Counted from the stretch's first letter, positions 10,850 through 21,122 are shown. The stretch is 27,636 nt of DNA from Xanthoparmelia taractica (GCA_033085395.1 JANQBS010000404.1:1-27636), one strand, 5' to 3'. Numbers and translations: made by a program. Notes: a model not told the origin generated them from the letters alone.

Positions 10850-13072
10850 TATAAATAAGATTACGATCGACGTTTTAATTCGATTAGGAATCGAAATAAC
10901 TCGAATTTATTCTTACAAAGACTTTTAATGAGTTTATTAGCTATCTATTTATTAATTAATATATACTCGAGAGCAATAATATCGACGATAACATATTCCC
11001 GCACGTAGTAATATTAAATATTAATATACTTAATGCGAGTATAAAATTAAGAGTTCTTAATTAATATTATAGCACCTTAATTATCGCAATAGATAATAAT
11101 TACTTAAGCGCATTTAACACTAAGCTTAAGTTAATTTAAAAGTCCTCGCAATTAGACTATCTTTTTTATAATCTAAGTTTAATTAATATATTCGACTTCG
11201 TAGATCGAGAAAACGATCGTAGATTAACACTTCGAAGATTAATTAATAACTACACTATCTATATCGAAAACGTATCTCGAAGTCAAACGTCGAGTATTCT
11301 AATCTCTCGCTTAATTCGCGTTTATATAATTAATAAGCGACTTTAGATCTCTTCTAAATATAAGCTATTAGTTCTTAATATTATTAAGATATTAAAAGAT
11401 TCGTTTAATAGTCTTTTAATAAGATTTATTAGAGTTTAAATCATATTAAGAGATTATTAAGATGGCGTATATAATATTAAATCGAGTATTTAATATAGCG
11501 TATATAAGAGATTCAATAGCGAATTAATAGATAAGTCGATTCTTTTCGATGACCACGAAGTTGTTATTAGCGATATAAAATTTATCGCTAATTATAGACG
11601 TAAGGGCTAACGCTAAATTTAATATATTATACTTCTTTAGAAATTTCTTAATATAATTCTTCTATTTAAGACGAAGAATATAATTAACGCGATTTCTAGT
11701 AACTAATATATCGAGATAATAGATATATAAATCTAAATTAGTTATCTCAAACTTTTTATTAAGCTTATTTTTAATAATTTAAATATTCTTCTTATTAAGA
11801 TTTGCGAGAAGAATATCGTTTATATAAATAGCGATAATAGTAATATCGTTAATAAATATCGAAAGATTAGCGACGATAAGCTCGAAACTTAATTTCTTTA
11901 AGTAGATAGTTAGAATATTATATTAAACTTTAGGCGACTACTTCAAATTATAGAGTGCCTTAATAAGCTTATATATTTTATACTCTTAATCTTTAATTAT
12001 AAATTCGATAGACTAAGATATATAAATAATCTCTTAAACTTTATCGTATAAAAATATAATTTTAATGTTTATTTATTTAAGTTCTTAATTTAGAGCGATA
12101 GCTAGTGCGAAGATAATTTTATAATTTATAGATTTAATTATTAAGATAAAGATTTCGTTGAAGTTAATTTCTTCTTATTATTCGAAATCTCGAACGATCT
12201 AACGCGCTTTATATCGAATAATCTTCTCGATAGATTCACGCTTAAGTTTATATACTTAACAATCGCCTAAGATATACGTATTAACGAAGAGATTTATTAA
12301 GATCTAGATCTTATTAACTCGATAAGATTTAACTTCGTCGCCTATAGTAAGCTCTCAATGCATTTTTATATATAAATTTATTATTATTTTTTTATATATA
12401 TAAGATTCGTAGAGTTCTAAGAAATTAACTTTAATTAGTAGCGCGAGAGAATCTAATAAGATATTTTTATTCGCCCTCTAAATATCGAACGATCTAATAA
12501 TTATTATCGAATCTATTTTATTTATTAAGCGAGTTATTAATTGAGAGATTAATCTTAATTACGTCGAAGATAAATGCGTAGAGACTATAGAAGAAGTATT
12601 ATCGCTAACTATCTTAGATAATTCTTCTATTAACTTCAAGTTGATTACTTATATAGCGATCGACGAGATTATCTTTATTAATTTAATCTTAATAATACTT
12701 AAAAAGTTAAGGATTTCTTCTTTAATAGTTATAAATCTTTATTTTTAACGTTTCTTCTCTAAAACTACGATAAAAAATAAGAATTATTTTTAATTCTCTA
12801 TTATTCTTCGCTTATAGAGATAATTAATAGTCTTAACGTTAGCGACGACGTTATCGCTTAATTAAAAAGAGATAGATTTAAGAAAAACGTTATCAATTTA
12901 TTTAATATTTATAATAATCTTAACTGCGCTATTAAATATAAGTATATAATAGAATTTATCTTTATAGTCTAATAGTTAATTCTTAACGACGCGATTCTAA
13001 TACTTGTTTTAGATATAGCTCCGAAGCACGATTTAATAATAATTAGTTTATTTAATAATACGAAGATATAAT
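10850..13072 (-). pseudogene. Ty1/copia pol relic
   Basis: Decayed Ty1/copia polyprotein on the minus strand. Legible in order: the linker before reverse transcriptase, ending VYKLKRESIEKI (near 12225-12262); RT start IVRDFE (about 12190) and INFNEIF; the substrate region KALYNLK, SPKV and YNILTIYLKKLSFE (about 11980-11890); the catalytic box IAIYINDILLA at about 11804-11838, where YVDD is expected (the first Asp is Asn, a RIP-type change); post-RT FAIESLIYAILNTRFNIIYA (about 11530-11470); and RNase H at about 11340-10860 (NTRRLTSRYVFDIDS, EVEYINQT, IIYCDNQGAI at 11073-11099 with the catalytic Asp kept, YILIDKQIA). 12560-13072 is probably the degraded integrase but I cannot point to its motifs. 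Q/W codons are widely TAA/TAG. It ends abruptly at the element at 13073. Confidence 0.9.
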
Positions 13073-13348
13073 TACGGGTCGGAAAGGTGTGGTATCTGTT
13101 GAACATAATCGTTTTCAACTTTTTTTCAACTTTTTTTAAAAATTTATATCTTTTTAATCTATTTATAGAATTTTATAATTATATAAGCGTTCGCTTAAGC
13201 TTTTTACGTATTCTTAGAATATAAAAAAATATTACGTAATATATTTATTTAAAACCCAATGGGAGTATGGAATATTATATACCTTTCGATATGATATTCG
13301 AAAAACTGGTCCCATACCATCAAATATACCACACCTTTCCGACCCGTA
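13073..13348 (+). mobile_element. 275-bp TIR element (MITE), copy 2, complete
   Basis: Starts TACGGGTCGGAAAGGTGTGG and ends with its inverted repeat, giving terminal repeats of about 23 bp with few mismatches. There is no coding capacity. The interior holds runs of TTTTTTT and an inner GGTCCCATACC-like block. The flanking octamers (GATATAAT left, GTTAAGAT right) do not match well, unlike copies 3 and 4. The left neighbour is the copia relic and the right neighbour the hAT relic, so the copy may have lost one flank or formed part of a larger hAT element. Confidence 0.92.
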
Positions 13349-13479
13349 GTTAAGATACTCTCGTTATTATTTTAGAGGAATTAGAGTCTAGAGATAAAAA
13401 ACCTTATTTTATTTATAACGAAGTTAAGTATAAGATATAAATAAATTAATAATTAAAGATAAATTAGATAATTAGAAAT

Positions 13480-15730
13480 TAGATTAAACTAAGACTCTAC
13501 AATTTAAAAGACTGCGAAATAAAAATATTTTTAAGACTACGCCCTTCGATCTATTAGAGAGTCATATATTATATATTATTATTACGATAATATTCTTATT
13601 TATTTATTAATAGGCTATAATATTATAAAAATAAATTTATATCTTAAATCGAAAGTATACGTATAAAAGTCGAGTCTTAGTATACTTTAGTAAACGATAA
13701 TTATTAAGAATTATTAACGATAGATATATTATTTATTTAATTTATTTAATATTTAATAATTAGAATAATAATTAAAATTAATATCTTACGCTTTAAAGAC
13801 GATTAAAGAAAGATATTAAGATAAAGCTAGATAATAGATATCTTACTCGCGCGAACTTCTTAGAGTAATTTCATCGTTAAATTATAGCTATAGACGTCTT
13901 ATTTGCTATTATTAATAATATAAAGATATTATAAATCTTTCGCTATCTTAACTTTCTCTTAAATATAGATTTTATATTTATAATCAAAAATTAATTATTT
14001 TTTAAAGTTAAAGAGATTAAGTTAAATCTATATACGAGTCTATTAAATAATAATATTAAGATATCTTTAGCCTTAGATAGCTAATCGACTAATAATCGTT
14101 AATCGTATTTTATATTTATTAACTTCTTTATTAATCACGATTAAAGATATTATAAGAAGCTTTTAAAATTCGAATACGTCGAGGGTAAATATATTAATGC
14201 GAAGTTTATAAGTCTTATATTAATTAATTCTTAAAAAGTATATGCTTAAGACGCGAATTATAACTTTAATAATCAATAATGCGATTAATAATAATATACT
14301 CTTTTATAATCTAATCGAGACTCTTTTATAGAGCGAGTTTAATAATTTATTTAATCTTAAAGAGTAGAATACGAGGGATCTTAAATATATTTTCTATATA
14401 ACGTATATTATTTAATTATTCTTATAAGAGCTTCTTAATAAGATTCACGTTAGTCTAATTAATAAGAACTTTTAGAAAAGCTAATATAATTCGAAGAAAT
14501 AAAACGCTATTTAAAGATAAGGGAAAAATCTATTAATAACTTTAGCTAAGATATATAAATTCTAATTATTATTCTAGTTATTATTAATATCTAATATATA
14601 TAGATTCGTAAGACGAAAGTCTATATTAATGCTAGTAGTTAGCGCAAGAAGTATTTCTTCGAGCTTTAATCTATACGACTTAATAATACTTATAACTTAA
14701 TTAATTAATATTATTTATCTATTAATAAGAAGCTATATTAATAAAAACGCGCACTTAAATTATTTTAGAATATTAAAGTTCGTTAAGACTTAATCTATTA
14801 TATATTAATATAATCTTATCTACTTCGTAGCGATATTAATTGCTTTTTTAAAGAGAAATTAGACGACTTTCTTAGACTTAACGCGAATAAATAATTATAA
14901 GTTAAATATCTAATTAAATTAATTAGACTCTTTTATACTTTTATAAAATTAATAAATAAGAATAAAGAGCTAATAATTTATTATATGTTTAATATCTATA
15001 ATAGATTATTTAATTATATTAAAAAAGAAATTCGAAAGCTAAGACGTAAGCGAATTTTATAGAAAATCGAACTTCGCGAGACTTTAAAGACGACTCGTAA
15101 GAAGTTAATTATTTATTATAGCGAGACTTAATCGAGTATAAAATATCTTTATAGATAGATAACACTTTTACGTTTAAGTTACGAGAATATAATATTAAAA
15201 GAATCGAATTAAGAAGTTAAGTCTAATTAAATATCTTAGATAGAGATATATTTAAATACGCTCGAATAAACGTATCGAAATTATTAATATTTTAATATTA
15301 ATAATTAGATATAGAGGATTAAGTAAGCAAGAAGTCGCGTAGAGTCGCTTAATAATATTATTAATAAGATCGAAAAGACGATAGAAGTGTTTAAATAATA
15401 ATTAATTTTAGTAATATAAAAGAGAAGATTAATATTCTATTTATTATTCTAGTTGTAACTTAAATTTCTAATCTTAATTAAGTATCTTTTACTTATTTTA
15501 AGAATATATTAATTCTTAATTAATAAAAAAGCTTAAAGTCTTAAATCTTAATAATAATACGTGTGACTAGAGATATCTTAGTCGTATCTAATAAAGCTAT
15601 AGCTTATAAGCGATGTTTCTTATAAGCTAAGCGACTATATAATTATTAATAAAGCTATTCGCCTTTAATCTTTCGAGTCTTAATAATAATTTCTTATATA
15701 GAATATTAATAGAATAGCTACGAATAGAAT
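13480..15730 (+). pseudogene. hAT-superfamily transposase relic
   Basis: Decayed hAT transposase (cut-and-paste DNA transposase, 8-bp target duplications). Legible on the plus strand: an N-terminal segment at about 13890-14060 (DVLFAIINN, LNFLLNI); the start of the RNase H-like catalytic domain, KISLALDS with its Asp at 14076; FINFFINHD and the KLLKFEYVEGKY block (14120-14200); the second catalytic block TLIINNAINNN at about 14264-14300, where TTDNASNN is usual, so Asp is Asn; TLAKIYKF near 14550; the segment EIRKLRRKRI to KTTRKKLIIYYSET (15020-15130); and the C-terminal dimerisation block DILVVSNKAIA…RCF…AKRLYNY at about 15570-15660. A one-base frame change is needed near 14230-14250, on top of many TAA/TAG codons. 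A BED zinc finger is expected at about 13480-13700 but is not recognisable. A matching hAT-type terminus lies at 16465. Confidence 0.88.
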
Positions 15731-16250
15731 ATACTAAACTTAGAGGGAGATCTTAATATATTACTTGAAGTTAAATAGACTAATTAAAAAACTCGAAATT
15801 ATTTGATAGAGAAGATTTCTAATATTAATTATATTAGTAATAATAATAAAGTGCTCTCTAGATTAACTTAAGTAAGAAGTTAATTCTTTTTTATTGAAAT
15901 TTTATTTATTAATTATTCTTTAATTAAGAGAAGAGAAGCGAACGAAAAGTAATAGAAGATTAATCTCTATAGATTAAAGATCTACGAAAAAAGTAAGAGA
16001 GATAATTTAAAATCATTTTATAAGTAATTAAAAAAGAGATCGACTTGGCGATCTTACGTAGATTGCAATTCAAGAAAATAATATATTATAATTATTATTC
16101 TAGCTATCACTTATTAGAATAATTATATTTACTTAGCGAGATTAAATTAGAAGGGAGTTTATCTTAATATTACTTATTAAGTGCCGAAGTTTAATAATTA
16201 CTTAAGCTAATTTCGCTCTAACTTATATATTAATCTAAAATTTTCTTATC
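15731..16250. other. AT-rich trailer of the hAT relic
   Basis: No gene seen. It lies between the transposase C-terminus and the hAT-type terminus and may be the element's 3' untranslated region, though about 0.5 kb is long for that. At 16085-16107 there is a TATTATTCTAGCTATCAC word that recurs, slightly changed, at 24665-24740 and 27140. Confidence 0.4.
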
Positions 16251-16465
16251 TTATTCGCCACCTAATATAAGAAATAATCTATATTATAAAATACTCCTAC
16301 ATATATTAGAAATTTCCTAGATTATTTCATAATATTAATAATTTTCCATTTCATATCTTTATAAGTAATCTAATATAATTTCCTTATGATACTCTTTTAT
16401 AATATAATATGATACGATATAATATAAGATATCCCATCAAATATACCAGATCTTTCCGGCCCGTA
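16251..16465 (+). mobile_element. hAT-type terminus (right end) with subterminal region
   Basis: Ends at 16465 in ATACCAGATCTTTCCGGCCC followed by GTA. This is the same terminal repeat as the 275-bp elements with a few changes (…CACACCTTTCCGACCCGTA). About 200 bp inward are homologous, in inverse orientation, to the block starting at 24423; both share TCTAATATATGTAGG about 135-150 bp from the end. It most likely forms the 3' end of the hAT element whose transposase lies at 13480-15730. Confidence 0.7.
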
Positions 16466-16469
16466 ACTA

Positions 16470-16985
16470 TAATTACTACTACAATTACTATAATCTAGAG
16501 ATCTCTTAATTAATATTCGTTAACTACTACTATAATTATTATTATAGTCGCTATATTCTGAAGATCTCTTAGTTAGTCTATTATTAATATATCTCTCGTC
16601 GGAGATTAACGTATTCTAAGCCTATTGCGAGCATATCTATCGCTAAAGATTTACGTATTTCTAAATCTATAACTAACACGTTTTTAGATCTATTATTAGC
16701 ATATCTCTTAGTGAAGATTAACGCTTTTCTAGACCTATCGTCAGTAGATCGCTTACTAAAGAGTTATCGTATTACTATGCCTGTGGCTAATATATTTTTA
16801 AATCTATTATTAGTATATTTCTCGCTGGAGATTAACGTATTTCTAGGTCTATTATTAATAAGATCTCTCGCTAAAGAGTTATTGCATTACTAGACCTATA
16901 ACTAACACATTTTCAGACCTATTATTAGTATATCTCACGCTGGAGATTAACGCTTTTCTAGATCTATTATCAGCCTATTCGCAAT
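16470..16985. repeat. Satellite part 1: about 115-bp dimeric tandem repeat
   Basis: A conserved CTCGCT-type core recurs at 16597, 16641, 16709, 16754, 16823, 16869 and 16938. The steps alternate 44-46 and 68-69 bp, so the true period is about 112-115 bp made of two sub-units. Each sub-unit is built from 11-12-bp words such as ATCTCTCGCTG, AAGATTAACGC, TTTCTAGACC and TATTATTAGC. The period is not a multiple of three and frames break, so it is not a coding repeat. The first two blocks (16466-16580) are related, longer variants. Confidence 0.85.
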
Positions 16986-17021
16986 AGTAGAACTATAATT
17001 TCTACGTCGTATTATCGCGTT

Positions 17022-17135
17022 TAAAGTCTTCTACGACTATCACATATTTATTATATATCAAGGCCTTCTACGGCTATCGCATACTTATTATATATTAAGA
17101 TCTTCTATAGTCATCGCTTGTCAAGGCCGAAGACC
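17022..17135. repeat. Three-unit 37-bp tandem repeat
   Basis: Three copies spaced 37 bp apart of a unit containing CTTCTACGGCTATCGC (at about 17026, 17063 and 17100), followed by a TTATTATATAT stretch. It forms a distinct insert between satellite parts 1 and 2. Confidence 0.8.
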
Positions 17136-17164
17136 GTTATATTTAAGACCTATAATAGTTATCT

Positions 17165-17850
17165 TTCAAGACCTATATTAATATATTTCACGCACGTTTC
17201 TCACGGGAGAGTTATTACATTTCGAGGTCTATAGTCAGCGTATTTCGAGCACGTTTCTTATTGAAGAGGTAGCACAACTCTCGATAGAGACGCATCACAT
17301 TTCTAGACCTGTGATTAACGCATTTTAGGCATATTTCTCACTAAAGAGACACATATCTCTCGCTAGAGACGCATTACATTTCAAAGACTATAATTAACGC
17401 ATTTTAAGCACATTTCTCCTTGAAGACGCATTACATTTCTAGATCTGTGATTAACGCATTTTAGGCATATTTCTCACTAAAGAGACACACATCTCTCGTT
17501 AGAGACGCATCACATTTTAAGGTCTATAATCAACGTATTTTAAGCTTATTTCTTTCTAAAGACACACATATCTCTCGCTAGAGACGCATCATATTTCACG
17601 AGCTATAGCTATTAGGCCGAGCCGTACGGGTGCCTGTGGGGTGCGCCTTATGAGCTTCATATGAGTTCAAATAGGGCGTGCGACTTCTATGAAGCGCGGC
17701 ACCCGAACCCATGAGTTATATTTTTTAGCTTTATAGTATAATTGAAAAGTGCTCTCACAATAGTTAACGTATTTTAAGCTTATTTCTTTCTAAAGATACA
17801 CACATCTCTCGCTAGAGACACATTACATCTTAAGGTCTATGGCTAGTGTC
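17165..17850. repeat. Satellite part 2: about 79-bp tandem repeat, interrupted
   Basis: Units carry the self-complementary word CTCTCGCTAGAGA followed by CGCATCACATTT. The GAGACGCAT anchor falls at 17287, 17366, about 17422, 17502 and 17581, with steps of about 79, 56, 80 and 79; the 56-bp unit lacks the CTCTCGCTAGAG module. The next anchor is at 17815, 234 bp on, because a 155-bp GC-rich element is inserted (234 minus 79 equals 155). Confidence 0.85.
17608..17762 (-). mobile_element. 155-bp GC-rich repeat, copy A
   Basis: Homologous in inverse orientation to copies at 19231 and 24074. It sits inside one satellite unit and has about 50% G+C against an AT-rich host. The insert length of 155 bp is set independently by the satellite period. 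It lacks a short stretch containing GGTACCTA that the other copies have. The left edge (CTATAG) and right edge (CAATAG) share ATAG, a possible short target duplication. The sequence includes a conserved hairpin around GCGGCACC. Family unknown. Confidence 0.8.
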
Positions 17851-17859
17851 TTTAATTAA

Positions 17860-18660
17860 TATATCTCTCGTTGAAGATCGAGACTTTAAATCGACGCATT
17901 TCGGGGCAATTAACCAGCATATCTCTCGCTGAAGATTAACTTATTTTCAGACCTACAATTATCATATTTTCAAGTCTATTAACTAGTATATCTCTCGCTA
18001 AAGATTAGCGCTTTAAAATTAGCGCATTTCGAGATCTTCGATTAGTATATCTCTCGCTAGAGATTAACACTTCAAATTAATATATTTCTTAGTCTTAGAT
18101 TAGTCGTTAATTAGCGTATCTCTCGTAAGAGAGATATCGTATTATTAGATCTATTTTATCAACACATCTCTCGCTAAAGGTTAACGCTATAAATAGATAT
18201 ATTTCTAGGTCGTGACCCGGCACATTTATCGCTAAAGAGGCACCGTATTTTCACGTCTATAAATATCGCATTTTCGAGTCTATTGCTAGTATATCTCTCG
18301 CTGAAGATTAACGCTACAAATAGATATATTTCGAGGTCTTTGGCTAGCAAATCTTTCGTAGAAGATTATCGTATTTCTAGGCCTATCTTATTAACATATC
18401 TCTCGCTAGACATTAGATTATAAATAGATATATTTCTAGATCTTAGATTAATACATCTCTCGCTAGAGAGACACCTTATTTTTAAGTCTATAGCTATCGC
18501 ATTTTCGAGTCTATTGCTAGTACATCTCTCGCTAGAAATTAACACTATAAATAAACACTTTTCTAGGCCTTTAGCTAGCATATTTCTCGATAAAGATTAT
18601 CGCTCTAAATCGACGCATTTTCAGATCTTTAATTAGTATATCTCTAATCGAGATTATATT
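17860..18660. repeat. Satellite part 3: about 231-bp higher-order repeat
   Basis: Cores of the type ATCTCTCGCTAGAGATTAAC occur at 17869, 17937, 17996, 18055, 18124, 18172, 18230, 18299, 18357, 18404, 18461, 18530, 18588 and about 18645. From 18124 on, the steps are 48, 58, 69, 58, 47, 57, 69, 58, 57, so a four-monomer block of about 231-233 bp repeats twice. Monomer lengths (47, 58, 69) differ by about 11 bp. Open frames here are chance products of the repeat. Confidence 0.85.
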
Positions 18661-18661
18661 T

Positions 18662-18970
18662 CAAAGCTCACGAAGCCGTGACAAGTACCTAATCGTCACA
18701 AGTGACGATTAAATACTCACGACTAGAAAAGTTATTATTTAACTATCGCAATTAAGTTTATAAAGTCGTGATAAGTATCTACTTACTTAGAAGAGTTATA
18801 TTTTAGCTATCGTAATTAAGTTTATAAAGTCGTGATAAGTATCTACTTACTTAGAAGAGTTATATTTTAGCTATCGCAATTAAGCTTACGAAGTCGTGAT
18901 TAATATCTAATCGTCGTAAGTAACGATTAAATACTCACGATAAAAAAAGTTATTTTAACTATTAGGTTCA
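18662..18970. repeat. Satellite part 4: 64/90-bp tandem repeat with palindrome
   Basis: The word GTCGTGAT (or GCCGTGAC) recurs at 18675, 18765, 18829 and 18893, with steps of 90, 64 and 64 bp. The two 64-bp units are almost identical. The first and last units are longer because they carry a palindromic insert (18690-18711 perfect; degenerate TAATCGTCGTAAGTAACGAT near 18908-18929). Confidence 0.85.
18690..18711. repeat. Perfect 10-bp-arm palindrome
   Basis: TAATCGTCAC (18690-18699), a two-base spacer AA, then GTGACGATTA (18702-18711). It could form a dimeric-protein binding site or a cruciform. A mutated copy recurs in the last unit of the same array. Confidence 0.85.
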
Positions 18971-19230
18971 CGTATAACCAGTATATCTTCTATAGAAAAG
19001 TTATCGTATTTTAAATCTATATATAACATGTTTCTAATATTAGCCCTGCGCGCTAGTGCTAACGATACTCTTTTTAGCAATATCGTTAGGAGTTCACTTC
19101 GAGATCTTTATTCTCTTTCATGTTCGTCTTGAGTTTAAGAGTTTTCTAGCGTTAAAAGACCCGACCTAACTATCTTACGTGTACTACTTAGAAGGTTTTA
19201 GCTATCTTAGTGTCGAATATGCTTAATTAT
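18971..19230. other. Spacer with a 9-bp-stem hairpin
   Basis: No gene. CTAACGATA (19059-19067) pairs with TATCGTTAG (19081-19089) around a 13-nt loop containing TTTTT. Composition is less AT-biased than the transposon relics. It contains CATGTTCGTC-type words not seen elsewhere in the window. Confidence 0.6.
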
Positions 19231-19386
19231 TATAAGGGCGCTTTTCAATTGTATTATAAAGTTAAAAATATGACTTATGGGTTCGGGTGCCGCGCTTCAT
19301 AGAAGGCGCACCCTATTTGCCCATATGAAGCTCATACGGCGCACCCCTAGGTACCTATATAACTCCGTACAGCCTAACAATTATCC
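19231..19386 (+). mobile_element. 155-bp GC-rich repeat, copy B
   Basis: The best preserved copy: from TATAAGGGCGCTTTTCAATT to AGCCTAACAATTATC. It holds two direct GGTGCGCC-type words (seen as GGCGCACC on this strand), the palindromic word ATGAAGCTCAT, and a hairpin around GGTGCCGCGC…GGCGCACC. It has no open reading frame. It shares both ends with copy C, and copy A is the same element inverted. The length is below that usually needed for RIP, which can explain the intact CpA/TpG sites. It is not clearly a TIR element; SINE or MITE status is open. Confidence 0.85.
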
Positions 19387-19800
19387 TCCCTTCTAAGGCG
19401 ACGTTCTCGGCGCCTCAAGCGTTAGTAACCCTAGACCCCCCCCGTAGGGCGGCGATTCTAGGATCCTAATCTTAGCAGTGCCGAAATAACCCCTAAAGAT
19501 AGGGCTATCAGGGCTCTGAGGATTGAATTCCCGGGTCACTCCCGTTAGATCACATCAAACTCTTTTAACCCGGGGTCAACCCGTCTAGAAGTTTTAATTA
19601 AAGCCGGGATCGAACTCACGACCTCGCTTTTTGCGAATCGGCGCTTCGCGCGAAAATAATTAGTAGCCTCACGAAGTTCCTACTCCTCTTTGCAAAACCC
19701 TTGGCGGGAGCTCCCGAGCGGCGGCCGACCCCGCCATTTTTTGCTGGAACGACCGCTCAAGTAGAGCAGATGGTATTTCCAACGTGTAGACGTTATAGTA
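19387..19800. other. GC-rich, unmutated island with tRNA-like B box
   Basis: About 400 bp of near-normal G+C, including CCCCCCCC near 19436 and CCCGGG near 19531. On the minus strand 19607-19617 reads GAGTTCGATCC, close to the RNA polymerase III B box (GGTTCGANTCC), followed by CGG. The flanking bases do not form a T-arm stem, so it is not an intact tRNA. A SINE-like or tRNA-derived repeat is the most economical reading, but no A box could be placed with confidence. I see no coding region. Confidence 0.5.
19681..19750 (-). repeat. 75-bp dispersed repeat, copy 1
   Basis: On the minus strand this runs from CAGCAAAAAATGGCGGGGT to CCGCCAAGGGTTTTGCAAAG and matches 23936-24010 on the plus strand. 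The second half is identical over about 20 bp. It lies inside the GC-rich island and is a fragment of the same repeat family. Confidence 0.8.
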
Positions 19801-20839
19801 GTTATTCCAGCTTCCTAATTGGGCTAGAATTAAAGCTATTCAACTATCGATATAGTATAAGCATATAGAGGGGTTCTCCCACCACATTTATAGACTATAT
19901 CGTTATCGTTATAAGTCTTCGCAAGTACCTTAGTTCGAAGAAGCCTTTAGCGAGAAAGAGACGTGTAAATATTATACTAAACGACCCTAATAAGGCTTCT
20001 TCGTTGTCTTAAGCTCCGGCTTTAAAGATATAAATATCTATTACGTCTACCTCAAAGATACTTAGTCTAAGACTTATTATAACGTCTCGTAAGACGGCGA
20101 TATCGTTACTTAGACTAAATAAATCGAAGCTATCTAAGCGACAGCGCTCTAAGTTAATAATTAACTCTCTTCTTAATCTTATAGAGTCGAGTTCGTCTCT
20201 TTTCACTCAGCTATCTAATACTTTAAATAATATATTCTTATCGAAGCTTCTAATTAATAAATAACGTTTTATTAATTTAAGGGCGATCTTTAATTAAATA
20301 CTTAATAGTAAGAGTCTATCGCTAATAAGACGATTAGAAAGTCTATGCTTTTAGCGATCTTTATAATCTAATTTTATTATTAGACTACGAGTATTAAAAG
20401 AAATCTCGTCTAATATTTAAATAGACTTCGAAAATAACTCGTAGATAATATTTAATAATAAAGAGAATAAAAAAAAGAGAAGACGTGAGTAGAAGACTTC
20501 TAAGGCTATTAATAGTTAGTAATCTTATTAATAGTAAAAGAATAAAAAAGTAGTTAAATCGAAGACGAAAACGAAGTTATCTAACTCTCTTAAAGATATT
20601 ATTAATATTAAATCGCTTAGTAATAAAGAGATAAAATTTATATTATATAAACTTAATATAAAGTCGTTTTAAGAGGGCGAAAAGATTATATTTAATATCG
20701 AGATCAAGAGATATACGCTTAATAATAATAATCTTTTCTTACTCTACTCGCTATTAAGAGTTTAGAATAATAAGACTCGTAATTATACTATATCTCTTGG
20801 TTATATCGTATATTATCGAGTCTTACTTATTGCGATTTT
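19801..20839. other. Unassigned RIP-altered relic
   Basis: 19801-20010 is moderately GC-rich. 20010-20839 is AT-rich with coding-like periodicity on the plus strand: a basic stretch at about 20465-20500, then KTRNYTISLGYIVYYRVLL-type residues near 20772-20830. If the element at 20848 is removed, the frame continues into 21131. I do not recognise the family. Confidence 0.4.
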
Positions 20840-20847
20840 ATTCTATA

Positions 20848-21122
20848 TACGGGTCGGAAAGGTGTGGTATCTGTTGAATATAGTCGTTTTTAACTTTTTT
20901 TTAACTTTTTTTAAAAAATTATATCTTTTTAATTTATTTATAGAATTTTATAATTATATAAGCGTTCGCTTAAGCTTTTTACGTATTTTTAGAATATAAA
21001 AAATATTACGTAATATATTTATTAAAAACCTAATGAAAGTATGGGATATCTTATATCTTTCGATATGATATTCGAAAAACTAGTCCCATACTATCAAATA
21101 TATCACATCTTTCCGACCCGTA
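20848..21122 (+). mobile_element. 275-bp TIR element (MITE), copy 3, with perfect 8-bp TSD
   Basis: Complete copy from TACGGGTCGG to CCGACCCGTA. The octamer ATTCTATA lies immediately before (20840-20847) and immediately after it (21123-21130), so the target duplication is 8 bp and the element itself starts with TA. This fits the hAT superfamily rather than Tc1/mariner, which duplicates TA. The interior is nearly the same as copy 2, with C/T and G/A differences. No protein is encoded. Confidence 0.95.

Noticed and set aside
13073..13348. Tc1/mariner-type MITE with TA duplication
   Set aside because: The TA at both ends belongs to the terminal repeat; copies 3 and 4 show 8-bp duplications outside it.
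16711..16893. 60-codon plus-strand open frame
   Set aside because: It lies wholly in the satellite; the repeat period is not a multiple of three and neighbouring units do not keep the frame.
18366..18581. 71-codon minus-strand open frame with repeated SSERC-type words
   Set aside because: Its internal protein repeat is simply the satellite monomer read in one frame, and it breaks in adjacent higher-order units.
16470..18970. CRISPR-like array
   Set aside because: The units are contiguous, diverged tandem repeats without constant direct repeats and unique spacers, and the sequence is fungal.
19600..19650. Possible tRNA gene on the minus strand
   Set aside because: The T-loop/B-box word is present but the T-arm stem does not pair, and no acceptor or anticodon arms can be placed.
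20009..20206. 65-codon minus-strand open frame
   Set aside because: No recognisable motif, and the surrounding region is a decayed relic read better on the plus strand; short frames arise by chance.
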